From Villigracilis sp900696595 (lineage in GTDB: Bacteria > Chloroflexota > Anaerolineae > Anaerolineales > Villigracilaceae): a stretch of 25,375 nt of DNA. The stretch spans positions 1 through 25,375 of the forward strand of contig SZPH01000044.1 in assembly GCA_030263615.1 (NCBI GenBank), read 5' to 3'. The position numbers and the translations under genes were made by a program. The notes under the pieces were generated by a model. It was given only the letters and a program-made list of their open reading frames with translations, was not told the DNA's origin and made no database searches. The number at the start of each line of letters is the position of its first letter. Position 1 is the first letter of the stretch. Below are positions 7,771 through 13,966 of the stretch, one piece after another.

Positions 7771-8604
7771 CTACTTTTTCTCTTCAGTCGGAACGCCCGG
7801 GTCTTTGCCAAGCACAACCCAGATGACTCCCCCGCCGACCAGCAAACCGGCGACCAAAAACAACCAGGATGGGAGCTGGACGCCGCCCCCGGCTTGCTCT
7901 TCCGGCTCCTGCTCTTCGGGCAGGCCGGATTCTGCGCCTTCGCCGTTCTCCCCGCCGGAGGCTGGTTCCTCCGTCGCCGTAGGCGGAGCGGAAAACTCAA
8001 ACCCGCTCGCCACCAGGCGATTCGCGTCGTGAATATCTTCGTGGCAGGAGTTGCATGTCGCCAGCGTCGCATTGAACCCGTGTCCGGTCTCGTTGCCGAT
8101 GTGGCATGAAGAACACGTCGCGCCAGCCGCCGCGTGCGTCGAACCGTGGCCGGCGTTCACCTGCTTTTTATGGCAGGCTTCGCAGGTCGTCTGGTTGCTT
8201 CCGATCAGTTTTTGTTGCAACGAGTGAGGCTCATGGCAGGTGGCGCAATCCATATTAAGATCGCCGTGCTGGCCGTCGTACCACTGCGTCGAAGCGTCTC
8301 CGTGACAGGTGACGCAGGTATTCTCTTCGCTTTCAGTGGAATAATACAACTCGGGATGTTTCGCCCCCTCCGCCCCCGGAACCAGTTTATGGCAGTTATC
8401 GCACTTAAGCGGAATTCCGGCATGGAGGCTGTCTGCCAGCAAATCCACCGCCTGTTCGTGGCAAGTCGCGCAATCGTCCGCAGACTGGGCGCTTCCCTGC
8501 CATGCCCGGGCTTCGCTGCGCGGGGCAAACCCCAACAAGGCAGACAGAATCAAACCGCACCCCGCAAAAAAGAAAACCATGATAATTCTTTTAGAAGCGA
8601 CCAT
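7771..8604 (-). CDS. Membrane-anchored heptahaem c-type cytochrome
   Basis: The 277-residue protein has an N-terminal signal or anchor (hydrophobic residues 7-26), then seven CxxCH haem c sites beginning at residues 45, 68, 97, 120, 141, 164 and 184, with extra histidines between them (for example H61, H113, H153, H157, H175) that could be axial ligands. An acidic, Pro/Gly/Glu-rich linker (about 205-240) leads to a C-terminal membrane helix (LPSWLFLVAGLLVGGGVIWVV, split here as LPSWLFLVAG and LLVGGGVIWVV, 244-264) and a short charged tail. The arrangement resembles NapC/NrfB-like or cytochrome c3/c7-type electron carriers held on the outer face. The start follows GGAGG (8612-8616) with 7-nt spacing. 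It is the first gene of the cytochrome, ferredoxin, NrfD, LysR unit. Confidence 0.9.
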   Translation of the reverse strand: MVASKRIIMVFFFAGCGLILSALLGFAPRSEARAWQGSAQSADDCATCHEQAVDLLADSLHAGIPLKCDNCHKLVPGAEGAKHPELYYSTESEENTCVTCHGDASTQWYDGQHGDLNMDCATCHEPHSLQQKLIGSNQTTCEACHKKQVNAGHGSTHAAAGATCSSCHIGNETGHGFNATLATCNSCHEDIHDANRLVASGFEFSAPPTATEEPASGGENGEGAESGLPEEQEPEEQAGGGVQLPSWLFLVAGLLVGGGVIWVVLGKDPGVPTEEKK

Positions 8605-8645
8605 TTTTCAGCCTCCGGTTTATGACGCTTTCTGAGATGCCGAAT

Positions 8646-8674
8646 ATGATAAACACAAGCCGATTTATCAACAA
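8646..8674 (-). promoter_or_regulatory. Candidate promoter of the heptahaem cytochrome operon
   Basis: On the minus strand, TTGTTG (8669-8674) and TATCAT (8646-8651) are separated by 17 nt, giving a leader of about 35 nt. The -10 box matches five of six consensus bases, the -35 only three. Confidence 0.4.
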
Positions 8675-8735
8675 GTGAGACGTGTCATTTTAACACTGGT
8701 TTAATGTCACCCCGTCAATGCGCCGCGCGCATACC

Positions 8736-8773
8736 AAAAAAGGCGGCAGGCTCAAAAGCCCGCCGCCTTTTTT
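8736..8773 (-). terminator. Rho-independent terminator downstream of the decahaem cytochrome
   Basis: A 17-bp stem (8736-8752 with 8757-8773) with a 4-nt loop and A/T-rich ends lies 16 nt beyond the decahaem cytochrome stop. The one irregular pair is G-U in the minus-strand RNA but A-C in the plus-strand RNA, so the structure is best suited to terminating minus-strand transcription. It separates the decahaem gene from the heptahaem operon. Confidence 0.85.
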
Positions 8774-8788
8774 ATTGCAGATGCGCCG

Positions 8789-10957
8789 TTATGGGCGGGT
8801 ATAGCCGCTCACATCGCCGCCCAGGTCTTCGATCGAGTCGATCAGGAACTGGATCACAAACTTCGGGTTGTGAACATACGAGCCCGGGTCTTTCTGAACA
8901 TACTGGTAATTGAACGCAGCCTTAAGCAGGCGCGGAGTCCAACTGGCGTACGCCTTGCCATCCGCGCCGGAGAAGTACGGATAGACATGAGCGTCGTAAG
9001 CGATCGGAGCGCCTTTGCCCTCGGCATACGCTTGAATCTCGGCGAAGAGCGCCTCAGCCAGCGTGTCAATCTCGCCCTTGACGCCTTCCGTCACATCGCC
9101 GTCGCCGTCATAATCCACATTCGCGCTGGATTCGCCGCGAATGGCGGCGGTGTCTCCGGTCTCGTGGCAGGTCTCGCACGATTCCAGATTCGCCTCGAGC
9201 GCGTGAACGTCATGGCAGTCCTGGCACTTGTTGACCTTGCCGGTCTCCTCCGCGTGCATGTTCTGCCCGGCGTATTCCTTGCCGTCGTACATATACGCGC
9301 CCTGAGCCTCCGCGCCGAAGACAGTTGCGCCAGCCGCAAAATAGTGAATGTTGCTAAAGCGGATCTTTGCGTCGGGCGTATCGAGGTCCTTGCCCGCCAG
9401 AGCCTTGTTCACGCCCGGGGTCGAAGAGCGCCCCTGATGGCATTGCAGGCACAGGTTGCCTTCATCCGCCGCAAAGTTGCCCTCCGCGTCCTTGCCGCCA
9501 AAACTGACGACCCCCCCGCTGGGGAAGGTCACAGAAGCGACGGCATAGCGTTCGGGCCAGGAGGCCTCGTTATGGCACGTCGAGCAGGCAAAGCCGTTGG
9601 AAGACTCCACCGGCAGGTTCGCGCCGTACTCAAGGAACTGCGGCAGTCCGGCCGCGCTGTGACACTTGGCGCAAGCCGCTTCCACTTCATACACAAAGTT
9701 GCCTTCATCGTCCTTATCCCAGTGGCGGAAGGGCTCGGTGTTCCCCGCAAAATGTCCCGCGTCGTTGCGCGCCAGCCCGCTGGTATCGCCGCCCAGATCG
9801 GCAATCGAATCGAACAGCAGTTGAACCACGTATTTATTGCCGTGAGCAAACGCCCCGGGGTCCTTCATCGAAAGCTGATAGTTATACGTCGCCTTCAACA
9901 GGCGCGGCGTCCAGGAAGCGTATGAGTTCGGGTAGGCGATCTCGCCCTCGTCGGCGCTGCCATTGGCGTTGGCATCCACAAACCAATAAGGATAGGAAGC
10001 CGAATCGTACAAAATTGCCGAACCGGCCGTACCCGCCGCATAGGCTTGAATCTCGGTCAGTAACGCCGCCTGCAAACCTTCGATCTCATAATACATGCCC
10101 TCCTTTACGTTGCCGTCGCCGTCGTAATCGGGCGCGGAGGAAACCATGCGAATATCCTTGAGATCGTCGGTCGAACTCACGTCTTCATGACAGAACGCGC
10201 ACTGCTCCACCTTCACCTCCAGCGTGTGCGAGTCGTGACAATCCGAACAGGAGCCGTAGCCTTCGATGTGATCGTTCTTCGCGTCGTACGTCATGCCTTC
10301 ATATTCATACCCGCCGCGCGCCATCCCGCCATACAAGGTGGCCGCCGCCGCGTAGTAATGAATATTGCGGGAGCCGAAGAACACATCGTTCCCCTTATCG
10401 TCCTTGATCGGGGCCACAACCGCATCCGGGTCCGTCGCGCCGAACTTCTCGATCTGCGCGTCCACGCTCACCTTCGACTCGCGCCCTTGATGACATTCGA
10501 TACAACGAGCGTTATCCCCGGCCGCAATCTCCGCGCCGGATGGGAACACAACCGTCGTCTTGGAAATCGTCGCCGCATTATGGCAGGCCACGCACTGCAC
10601 GCCCTGGGCAGAGGCGGCAGGGACATTGGCGTCCACCTTTCCGGCTTCCGAGCCGTCCGCGCCGAGAAAGTCCTGATACCCGGCTGTGCTATGACATTTC
10701 GCGCAGGCTGTCGGAATCCCATCGGGGTTTTCAGCCGCATCATCCCAATGCCGAAACGGCTCGCCTGCCGCATCCGCATGCGCGGAACCCTGCCACTCCT
10801 TCAGGTAGGGAGTATCAGGAAGCGGCGCAGAAGCGGCCGGTTCCGTCGGCGCTTCGGTAACCGCCTCTGTCGGGCTGGCATTATCGCCGCAGGCAATCAC
10901 TGCCGCGCCAATCGCAACCAACGCTCCGAGCAAAATTAAAAACTTTTTGACGTTCAT
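8789..10957 (-). CDS. Decahaem c-type cytochrome lipoprotein with two tandem pentahaem halves
   Basis: The 722-residue protein has a lipoprotein signal ending VIAC (Cys23), a Thr/Glu/Ala/Pro linker, and ten CxxCH sites starting near residues 85, 122, 152, 237, 253, 429, 458, 503, 578 and 594. The second five repeat the first: both halves contain EPFRHWD, ACAKCHS, a CHN site, FPSG, CHQGR, NIHY, a CHD..H site, a CHE site, a DYDGDG acidic motif, EIQAYA, SWTPRLLKA and DLGGD in the same order. Each half ends in a haem-free helical region with a KDPG...H motif reminiscent of the C-terminal region of NrfA-like multihaem proteins (a weak resemblance). It should sit outside the membrane as an electron carrier or terminal reductase. 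The second ATG (10957) is chosen because AGGAG (10965-10969) is then 7 nt away rather than 1. It is transcribed separately from, but in line with, the NrfD operon. Confidence 0.9.
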   Translation of the reverse strand: MNVKKFLILLGALVAIGAAVIACGDNASPTEAVTEAPTEPAASAPLPDTPYLKEWQGSAHADAAGEPFRHWDDAAENPDGIPTACAKCHSTAGYQDFLGADGSEAGKVDANVPAASAQGVQCVACHNAATISKTTVVFPSGAEIAAGDNARCIECHQGRESKVSVDAQIEKFGATDPDAVVAPIKDDKGNDVFFGSRNIHYYAAAATLYGGMARGGYEYEGMTYDAKNDHIEGYGSCSDCHDSHTLEVKVEQCAFCHEDVSSTDDLKDIRMVSSAPDYDGDGNVKEGMYYEIEGLQAALLTEIQAYAAGTAGSAILYDSASYPYWFVDANANGSADEGEIAYPNSYASWTPRLLKATYNYQLSMKDPGAFAHGNKYVVQLLFDSIADLGGDTSGLARNDAGHFAGNTEPFRHWDKDDEGNFVYEVEAACAKCHSAAGLPQFLEYGANLPVESSNGFACSTCHNEASWPERYAVASVTFPSGGVVSFGGKDAEGNFAADEGNLCLQCHQGRSSTPGVNKALAGKDLDTPDAKIRFSNIHYFAAGATVFGAEAQGAYMYDGKEYAGQNMHAEETGKVNKCQDCHDVHALEANLESCETCHETGDTAAIRGESSANVDYDGDGDVTEGVKGEIDTLAEALFAEIQAYAEGKGAPIAYDAHVYPYFSGADGKAYASWTPRLLKAAFNYQYVQKDPGSYVHNPKFVIQFLIDSIEDLGGDVSGYTRP

Positions 10958-11215
10958 CGTCATTCTCCTTAATGACCGGTTTGAGAATTAAGAAAATCAG
11001 GCTTATTCGGATACGACCTCCTGCGAACAAGATTCCCGCTCGTTGGGAGAGCTCGCCTTGCGCAGCGTCATCACACGCACGCCAGACCCTTCGGCAGATG
11101 CTGAAAATTCTACATAAGCGCCGGATTAATGCCTAGTTAATATGCGCTCATGTTGGCAGGATAAAAGTCATAACCAATTGGATTGTCTTTCTCCGGAATC
11201 CCCCGTCCCCAAAAC

Positions 11216-11596
11216 CTAATCTTCGGATGAAGCCCCCGCCTCAATCTCCGGAAGAGCCGATTCGATCTCCGCCGGGCTTTGTCCCGCCTCCAGCCGATCC
11301 ACCACCTCATTAAACTCAGGCGGAGTCTCCTCCCCCATCTCCCGCCCCATCTTGCGCATCATCTGACCGAGCGCTTTGGGGTCGTCCTCCAACCCCTCCA
11401 ACCCGGAAAGGCCGCCCGCCACCGCCTCCATGCGGCTCTCCTCCGACCTGGCAACGCGCACCTTCGTCATGCGGCGGCGCACGTCCGCGCTGTCGCAGTG
11501 GGCGCAATGCACGGCGGTCTTTCCATATTCGGCGTAGGTCAGGAAAACATCGAAGCGGTTCCCGCAAGAGTTGCAGATGAAATCGTAGGTTGGCAT
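11216..11596 (-). CDS. FmdB-type zinc ribbon protein
   Basis: The 126-residue protein starts MPTYDFICNSCGNRFDVFL, the hallmark of the FmdB/CxxC_CxxC_SSSS family: MPxY, an aromatic, then CxxCG. A second pair CAHC (residues 31-34) completes a zinc ribbon covering about residues 1-45. The remainder is acidic, Met/Glu-rich and probably helical (LGQMMRKMGREMGEE) with a SPAEIESALPEIE tail, typical of the longer members. The family is named from a putative formamidase regulator, but its biochemical role is unknown; a nucleic-acid or protein-binding role is only inference. There is no Shine-Dalgarno. TAAAAT lies exactly 6 nt upstream of the ATG, suggesting a leaderless mRNA. Confidence 0.88.
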   Translation of the reverse strand: MPTYDFICNSCGNRFDVFLTYAEYGKTAVHCAHCDSADVRRRMTKVRVARSEESRMEAVAGGLSGLEGLEDDPKALGQMMRKMGREMGEETPPEFNEVVDRLEAGQSPAEIESALPEIEAGASSED

Positions 11597-11602
11597 GGGA
11601 CT

Positions 11603-11608
11603 ATTTTA
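11603..11608 (-). promoter_or_regulatory. -10-like hexamer TAAAAT, likely leaderless promoter of the zinc ribbon gene
   Basis: TAAAAT (five of six consensus bases) lies 6 nt upstream of the ATG at 11596 on the minus strand, and no ribosome binding site is present between them. Confidence 0.42.
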
Positions 11609-11660
11609 ACATCTATACCCGCGACGTCCAACCTGCATGTGGTCGCGCGATCCCGCTCAA

Positions 11661-11694
11661 CCAAAACTGCCGCCCTTGCGGGCGGCAGTTTTGG
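11661..11694 (-). terminator. Perfect 15-bp hairpin, probable terminator of the small ORF unit
   Basis: CCAAAACTGCCGCCC (11661-11675) pairs perfectly with GGGCGGCAGTTTTGG (11680-11694) around TTGC. The A4/T4 at the arm ends give a short U-tract in either orientation. It lies 20 nt beyond the stop of the small ORF at 11714-11770. Confidence 0.65.
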
Positions 11695-11695
11695 G

Positions 11696-11739
11696 GCGCT
11701 GCGGCTTCCTGACTTACTTGAGGAGGGATGCCGCAGCGC
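11696..11739 (-). promoter_or_regulatory. Stem-loop exposing an anti-Shine-Dalgarno-like loop
   Basis: GCGCTGCGGC and GCCGCAGCGC form a perfect 10-bp stem covering the end of the 18-codon ORF and its 3' flank. In the minus-strand RNA the 24-nt loop carries CCUCCUC, which can pair with the GAGGAGG of the ORF's own ribosome site. Autoregulation is an inference. Confidence 0.4.
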
Positions 11740-11770
11740 TGGGTTTAATGCTACTATCCATGTCAGACAT
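11714..11770 (-). CDS. Putative 18-residue peptide with very strong ribosome binding site
   Basis: The reading frame MSDMDSSIKPSAAASLLK ends in TAA. Upstream is AAAGGAGGAGGTG, which follows the complement of the 16S rRNA 3' end almost base for base apart from one extra AGG, at normal distance from the ATG. A promoter with perfect TTGACA, a 17-nt spacer and CATACT lies upstream (11831-11859) and a strong hairpin lies downstream (11661-11694), so the stretch looks like a complete small transcription unit of about 165 nt. The codons for SLL contain CCTCCTC, complementary to seven bases of the ribosome site, and a 10-bp stem (11696-11705 with 11730-11739) presents this segment in its loop. It could be a peptide gene, a leader peptide or a regulatory RNA. 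I recognise no family. Confidence 0.45.
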   Translation of the reverse strand: MSDMDSSIKPSAAASLLK

Positions 11771-11830
11771 CACCTCCTCCTTTCATAAGGATGGCAAATT
11801 CATTTATAAACCCCCGCCTGCAATGCCGCG

Positions 11831-11859
11831 AGTATGCCTCAAAATAAAATGAATGTCAA
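11831..11859 (-). promoter_or_regulatory. Promoter of the small ORF unit
   Basis: A perfect -35 TTGACA (11854-11859) and CATACT (11831-11836, four of six) are separated by exactly 17 nt on the minus strand. Predicted start near 11824 gives a leader of about 54 nt. Confidence 0.5.
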
Positions 11860-11947
11860 TAGCCCAAAGTAGAAATATCCTTTTTGAAAGTTCCTCCACC
11901 GCGCATGGATATGCTCGCGCCTATGGACTTGTTTTGCACGTGTTTAG

Positions 11948-11953
11948 TACAAT
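11948..11953 (+). promoter_or_regulatory. -10-like hexamer TACAAT, likely leaderless promoter of the NYN gene
   Basis: TACAAT is followed by exactly 6 nt and then the ATG at 11960. No ribosome binding site is present. Confidence 0.42.
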
Positions 11954-11959
11954 CGCTTC

Positions 11960-12433
11960 ATGCCCTATCTGATTGACGGACACAACCTGATTCCCAAACT
12001 CGGATTGCGCCTCGAAGACCCGGACGATGAAAAAGAACTCATCCGCCTCTTGCAGGACTTTGCGCGGATCGCGCGCCACGGGGTCGAGGTTTACTTCGAC
12101 GGCGCGCCCGCCGGGCAGGCGGGCGCGCGGAAGGTCGGCATGATCAAGGCTCACTTTGTCCGGCAGGGTCAAACCGCGGATCTTGCCATTCGCAGACGGC
12201 TGGAGGACATGGGAAAATCCGCGAAGAATTGGACAGTGGTTTCGTCCGACCATGAAGTGCGCAGAGCGGCAACGGCAAGCCAAGCCGTTGCTCTCGCTTC
12301 GGAGGAATTCGTAAAGGTCATGCGCGCGGCGTTGACATCCGTTGCTTCTGCAAAAGGGGACGAGGGAAGAAATCTTTCGGCAAAAGAAGTTGAAGAATGG
12401 ATGGAAATTTTTGGGGATCGGGGAAAGCGCTGA
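11960..12433 (+). CDS. YacP-like NYN domain protein, predicted RNase
   Basis: This 157-residue protein is almost entirely one NYN (PIN-like) domain of the YacP/Rae1 type. The start MPYLIDGHNLI carries the first catalytic Asp (D6) in the conserved IDGHN motif; YFDGAP holds D47; TADLAIRRRLE holds D74; VVSSDHEVRRAA holds D97. These acidic residues would bind a metal ion for RNA cleavage. The best-known relative, Bacillus Rae1, is a ribosome-associated mRNA endonuclease; that function is transferred by family only. The C-terminal lysine/glutamate-rich tail may be flexible. There is no Shine-Dalgarno; TACAAT 6 nt upstream of the ATG suggests a leaderless transcript. A large G/C-rich hairpin about 95 nt downstream (12527-12571) may end transcription. 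Confidence 0.87.
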   Translation: MPYLIDGHNLIPKLGLRLEDPDDEKELIRLLQDFARIARHGVEVYFDGAPAGQAGARKVGMIKAHFVRQGQTADLAIRRRLEDMGKSAKNWTVVSSDHEVRRAATASQAVALASEEFVKVMRAALTSVASAKGDEGRNLSAKEVEEWMEIFGDRGKR

Positions 12434-12526
12434 ACTCTTATTATTTTTTAATGTTAAGTGGACAAATAAGGTGTATATTATCCACAACGACACCTGCCCT
12501 CCCTTTTACTGGTTTTCTGGTGTCAG

Positions 12527-12571
12527 CCGCCGCCCTTGCCAACATGCCCCCCCCATGCTGGCAGGCGGCGG
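12527..12571 (+). terminator. Large imperfect G/C-rich hairpin, possible terminator of the NYN gene
   Basis: CCGCCGCC..GCCA.CATG (12527-12546) pairs with CATG.TGGC.GGCGGCGG (12554-12571) with small bulges and a C-only loop. GTAACTTTTT follows. Termination is plausible but the U-tract starts 5 nt after the stem. Confidence 0.45.
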
Positions 12572-12599
12572 TAACTTTTTAACCCGCCTTACGCAGCGC

Positions 12600-12639
12600 C
12601 GCAAAGTTCACTTTGCGTTACAAGGCAAGGTGAACCTTG
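12600..12639. repeat. Two tandem small palindromes of the GCAAAnT/AnTTTGC family
   Basis: CGCAAAGT-TC-ACTTTGCG (12600-12617) is followed by TTAC, and CAAGGT-GA-ACCTTG (12626-12639) is followed by TCGTAC. They share 2-nt loops and a trailing (K/C)GTAC- or TTAC-type motif with elements at 12723, 12752, 16463, 16492 and 24229. Confidence 0.6.
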
Positions 12640-12690
12640 TCGTACGGGGCGGGCGCGCAACGTGAGTTTGGCTCTTATACTCTTTAAAAA

Positions 12691-12785
12691 CTACGCCGGT
12701 CGCGAAGATTTTGCGCGGTACTGCAAACTTCAGTTTGCTTCTCGCGCAGGCGCAAACTAAAGTTTGCGGTACGAACCGCGCCATG
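12691..12785. repeat. 95-bp compound palindromic repeat, copy A
   Basis: This segment aligns without gaps to 16431-16525, with about 76 of 95 positions identical by manual count. It begins CTACGCC and contains CGCGAAGATTTTGCGC, then two small palindromes: GCAAACT-TC-AGTTTGC (12723-12738) and GCAAACT-AA-AGTTTGC (12752-12767) followed by GGTACG. Confidence 0.8.
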
Positions 12786-12797
12786 CAATAAGCGTGC

Positions 12798-12830
12798 AAG
12801 TGACGGTCACCTGCGAGGTGACTGTCACTT
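12798..12830. repeat. 33-nt hairpin repeat, copy A
   Basis: AAGTGACGGTCACCT (12798-12812) and AGGTGACTGTCACTT (12816-12830) pair over 15 bp with one mismatch and a 3-nt loop. A related hairpin lies at 16376-16410, and both accompany a copy of the 95-bp repeat. Confidence 0.75.
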
Positions 12831-12898
12831 TGGCGCGCAGATTCTACACATAAACCGACGACTTTTTAATGGCGGAAGTGCGGGAGAAGATTGGGGGC

Positions 12899-12904
12899 TA
12901 TAAT
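12899..12904 (+). promoter_or_regulatory. -10 hexamer TATAAT, likely leaderless promoter of the deacetylase gene
   Basis: A perfect TATAAT is followed by 7 nt and then the GTG start codon at 12912, with no ribosome binding site and no good -35. Confidence 0.42.
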
Positions 12905-12911
12905 TTGACTC

Positions 12912-13916
12912 GTGACCACGCTTTACGCCTTCGTCCCTTCAAGAAATCATGAATTCCCGGATCACCCCGAACGCCCGGGCAGGCTGGATATTCTGGAACC
13001 GTTGCTTCCCTCCTTCGGCGCGGAGAAGGTCGAAGCCGCCCGCGCAAGGGAAGAGGACGTTGCGCTCGTCCACCCGGCGGAGATGGTCGAGACCATCAAG
13101 CATGCCTGCGCCGAGGGACCGGGCATCATTGACTACGCCCCAACTTATGTGACGCGGACCTCGCATGAAGACGCCCTGCTCGCCGCGGGCGGAGTCTTGA
13201 CCTGCGCCCGCGCTGTGATGAAGGGCGACGCGCAGAACGCATTTGCCATCGTCCGTCCGCCGGGGCATCACGCCGAACCCGACCGCGCCATGGGCTTTTG
13301 CATCTTCAGTAATATCGCCATCGCCGCGAAGGATTTGCTCGCAAAAGGTTTGGAGCGCGTAATGGTAATTGACTACGACGCGCATCACGGCAACGGGACT
13401 CAAGCCTGCCTGTTGAACGAAGAGCGCGCGGGATTCATTTCCACGCATCAGTGGGGGATATACCCCGGCACAGGCTGGCTGGACGACGCGCCTCACGCGA
13501 AGAATCGCCTTGTCAACGTACCGCTCCCGGCTCATGCGGGGGATGCGGCGTTTTCGCGCATCGCCGACGAAATCTTCAAGCCGATGGTACGCTCGTTCAA
13601 GCCGCAGATGCTTTTGGTCTCGGCGGGATTCGATTCACATTGGAGCGATCCCCTCACTTCGCTGGGACTCTCCACGCGCGGGTTTTACGACGTCTCGAAA
13701 AAACTGGTCGGGATGGCGGAGGAATTTTGCAATGGAAAAATCGTCTTCGTCCTCGAAGGCGGCTACGACCCTGCGAACGTCGCCAACGGCGTCGCATCCG
13801 TTTTCGACGCGCTGACCAACCGTCCCTTGGGGAATGAGGCGGATGATCGGTCGCCGCACAAGGAACCGGATGTCGAATCGCGCCTGGGTGAGATCAAGAA
13901 ACGTCACGGAATTTGA
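12912..13916 (+). CDS. Histone deacetylase family protein (class II/AcuC-like amidohydrolase)
   Basis: This 334-residue enzyme of the arginase/deacetylase fold should remove acyl groups from acetyl-lysine, acetylpolyamines or a related amide using zinc. Family motifs are complete: the opening HPERPGRL (residues 18-25), RPPGHHAEPDRAMGFC with catalytic His119-His120 (115-130), DYDAHHGNGT with zinc ligands D156 and H158 (154-163), STHQWGIYPGTG (177-188), SAGFDSHWSDPL with zinc ligand D241 (237-248), and EGGYD with the transition-state Tyr285 (282-286). The length fits bacterial members. The start is GTG, 7 nt after a TATAAT box, and the protein would begin MTTLYAFVPSRNHEFPDHPE. Its substrate cannot be inferred from neighbours; no acetyltransferase or acetoin genes are near. 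Confidence 0.92.
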   Translation: MTTLYAFVPSRNHEFPDHPERPGRLDILEPLLPSFGAEKVEAARAREEDVALVHPAEMVETIKHACAEGPGIIDYAPTYVTRTSHEDALLAAGGVLTCARAVMKGDAQNAFAIVRPPGHHAEPDRAMGFCIFSNIAIAAKDLLAKGLERVMVIDYDAHHGNGTQACLLNEERAGFISTHQWGIYPGTGWLDDAPHAKNRLVNVPLPAHAGDAAFSRIADEIFKPMVRSFKPQMLLVSAGFDSHWSDPLTSLGLSTRGFYDVSKKLVGMAEEFCNGKIVFVLEGGYDPANVANGVASVFDALTNRPLGNEADDRSPHKEPDVESRLGEIKKRHGI

Positions 13917-13966
13917 AATTTTCACGGAGTCGTTTTCGTAATAGACTCCAAATCAAGGAGTTCGAT

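Larger units (their letters stand above)
12434..12911 (+). other. 478-bp intergenic region filled with palindromes and repeats, no gene
   Basis: No convincing coding sequence is present. In order it contains an AT-rich stretch (12435-12480), a large G/C hairpin (12527-12571), two small palindromes in tandem (12600-12617 and 12626-12639), a 95-bp compound repeat (12691-12785) that also occurs at 16431-16525, a 33-nt hairpin (12798-12830) related to one at 16376-16410, and the -10 box of the next gene (12899-12904). Confidence 0.8.

Noticed and set aside
11721..11748. Plus-strand start GAGGAGGGATG in the small ORF region
   Set aside because: The ribosome-site-like purines are one base from the ATG and the frame stops after six codons; the minus-strand reading explains the region better.
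12478..12486. Perfect DnaA box TTATCCACA
   Set aside because: Only one was seen, with no cluster, no dnaA or dnaN gene and no AT-rich unwinding repeats, so it does not support an origin.
12342..12665. 107-codon frame running from the end of the NYN gene into the repeat region
   Set aside because: It has no ribosome site, covers a terminator-like hairpin and palindromic repeats, and encodes no recognisable protein.
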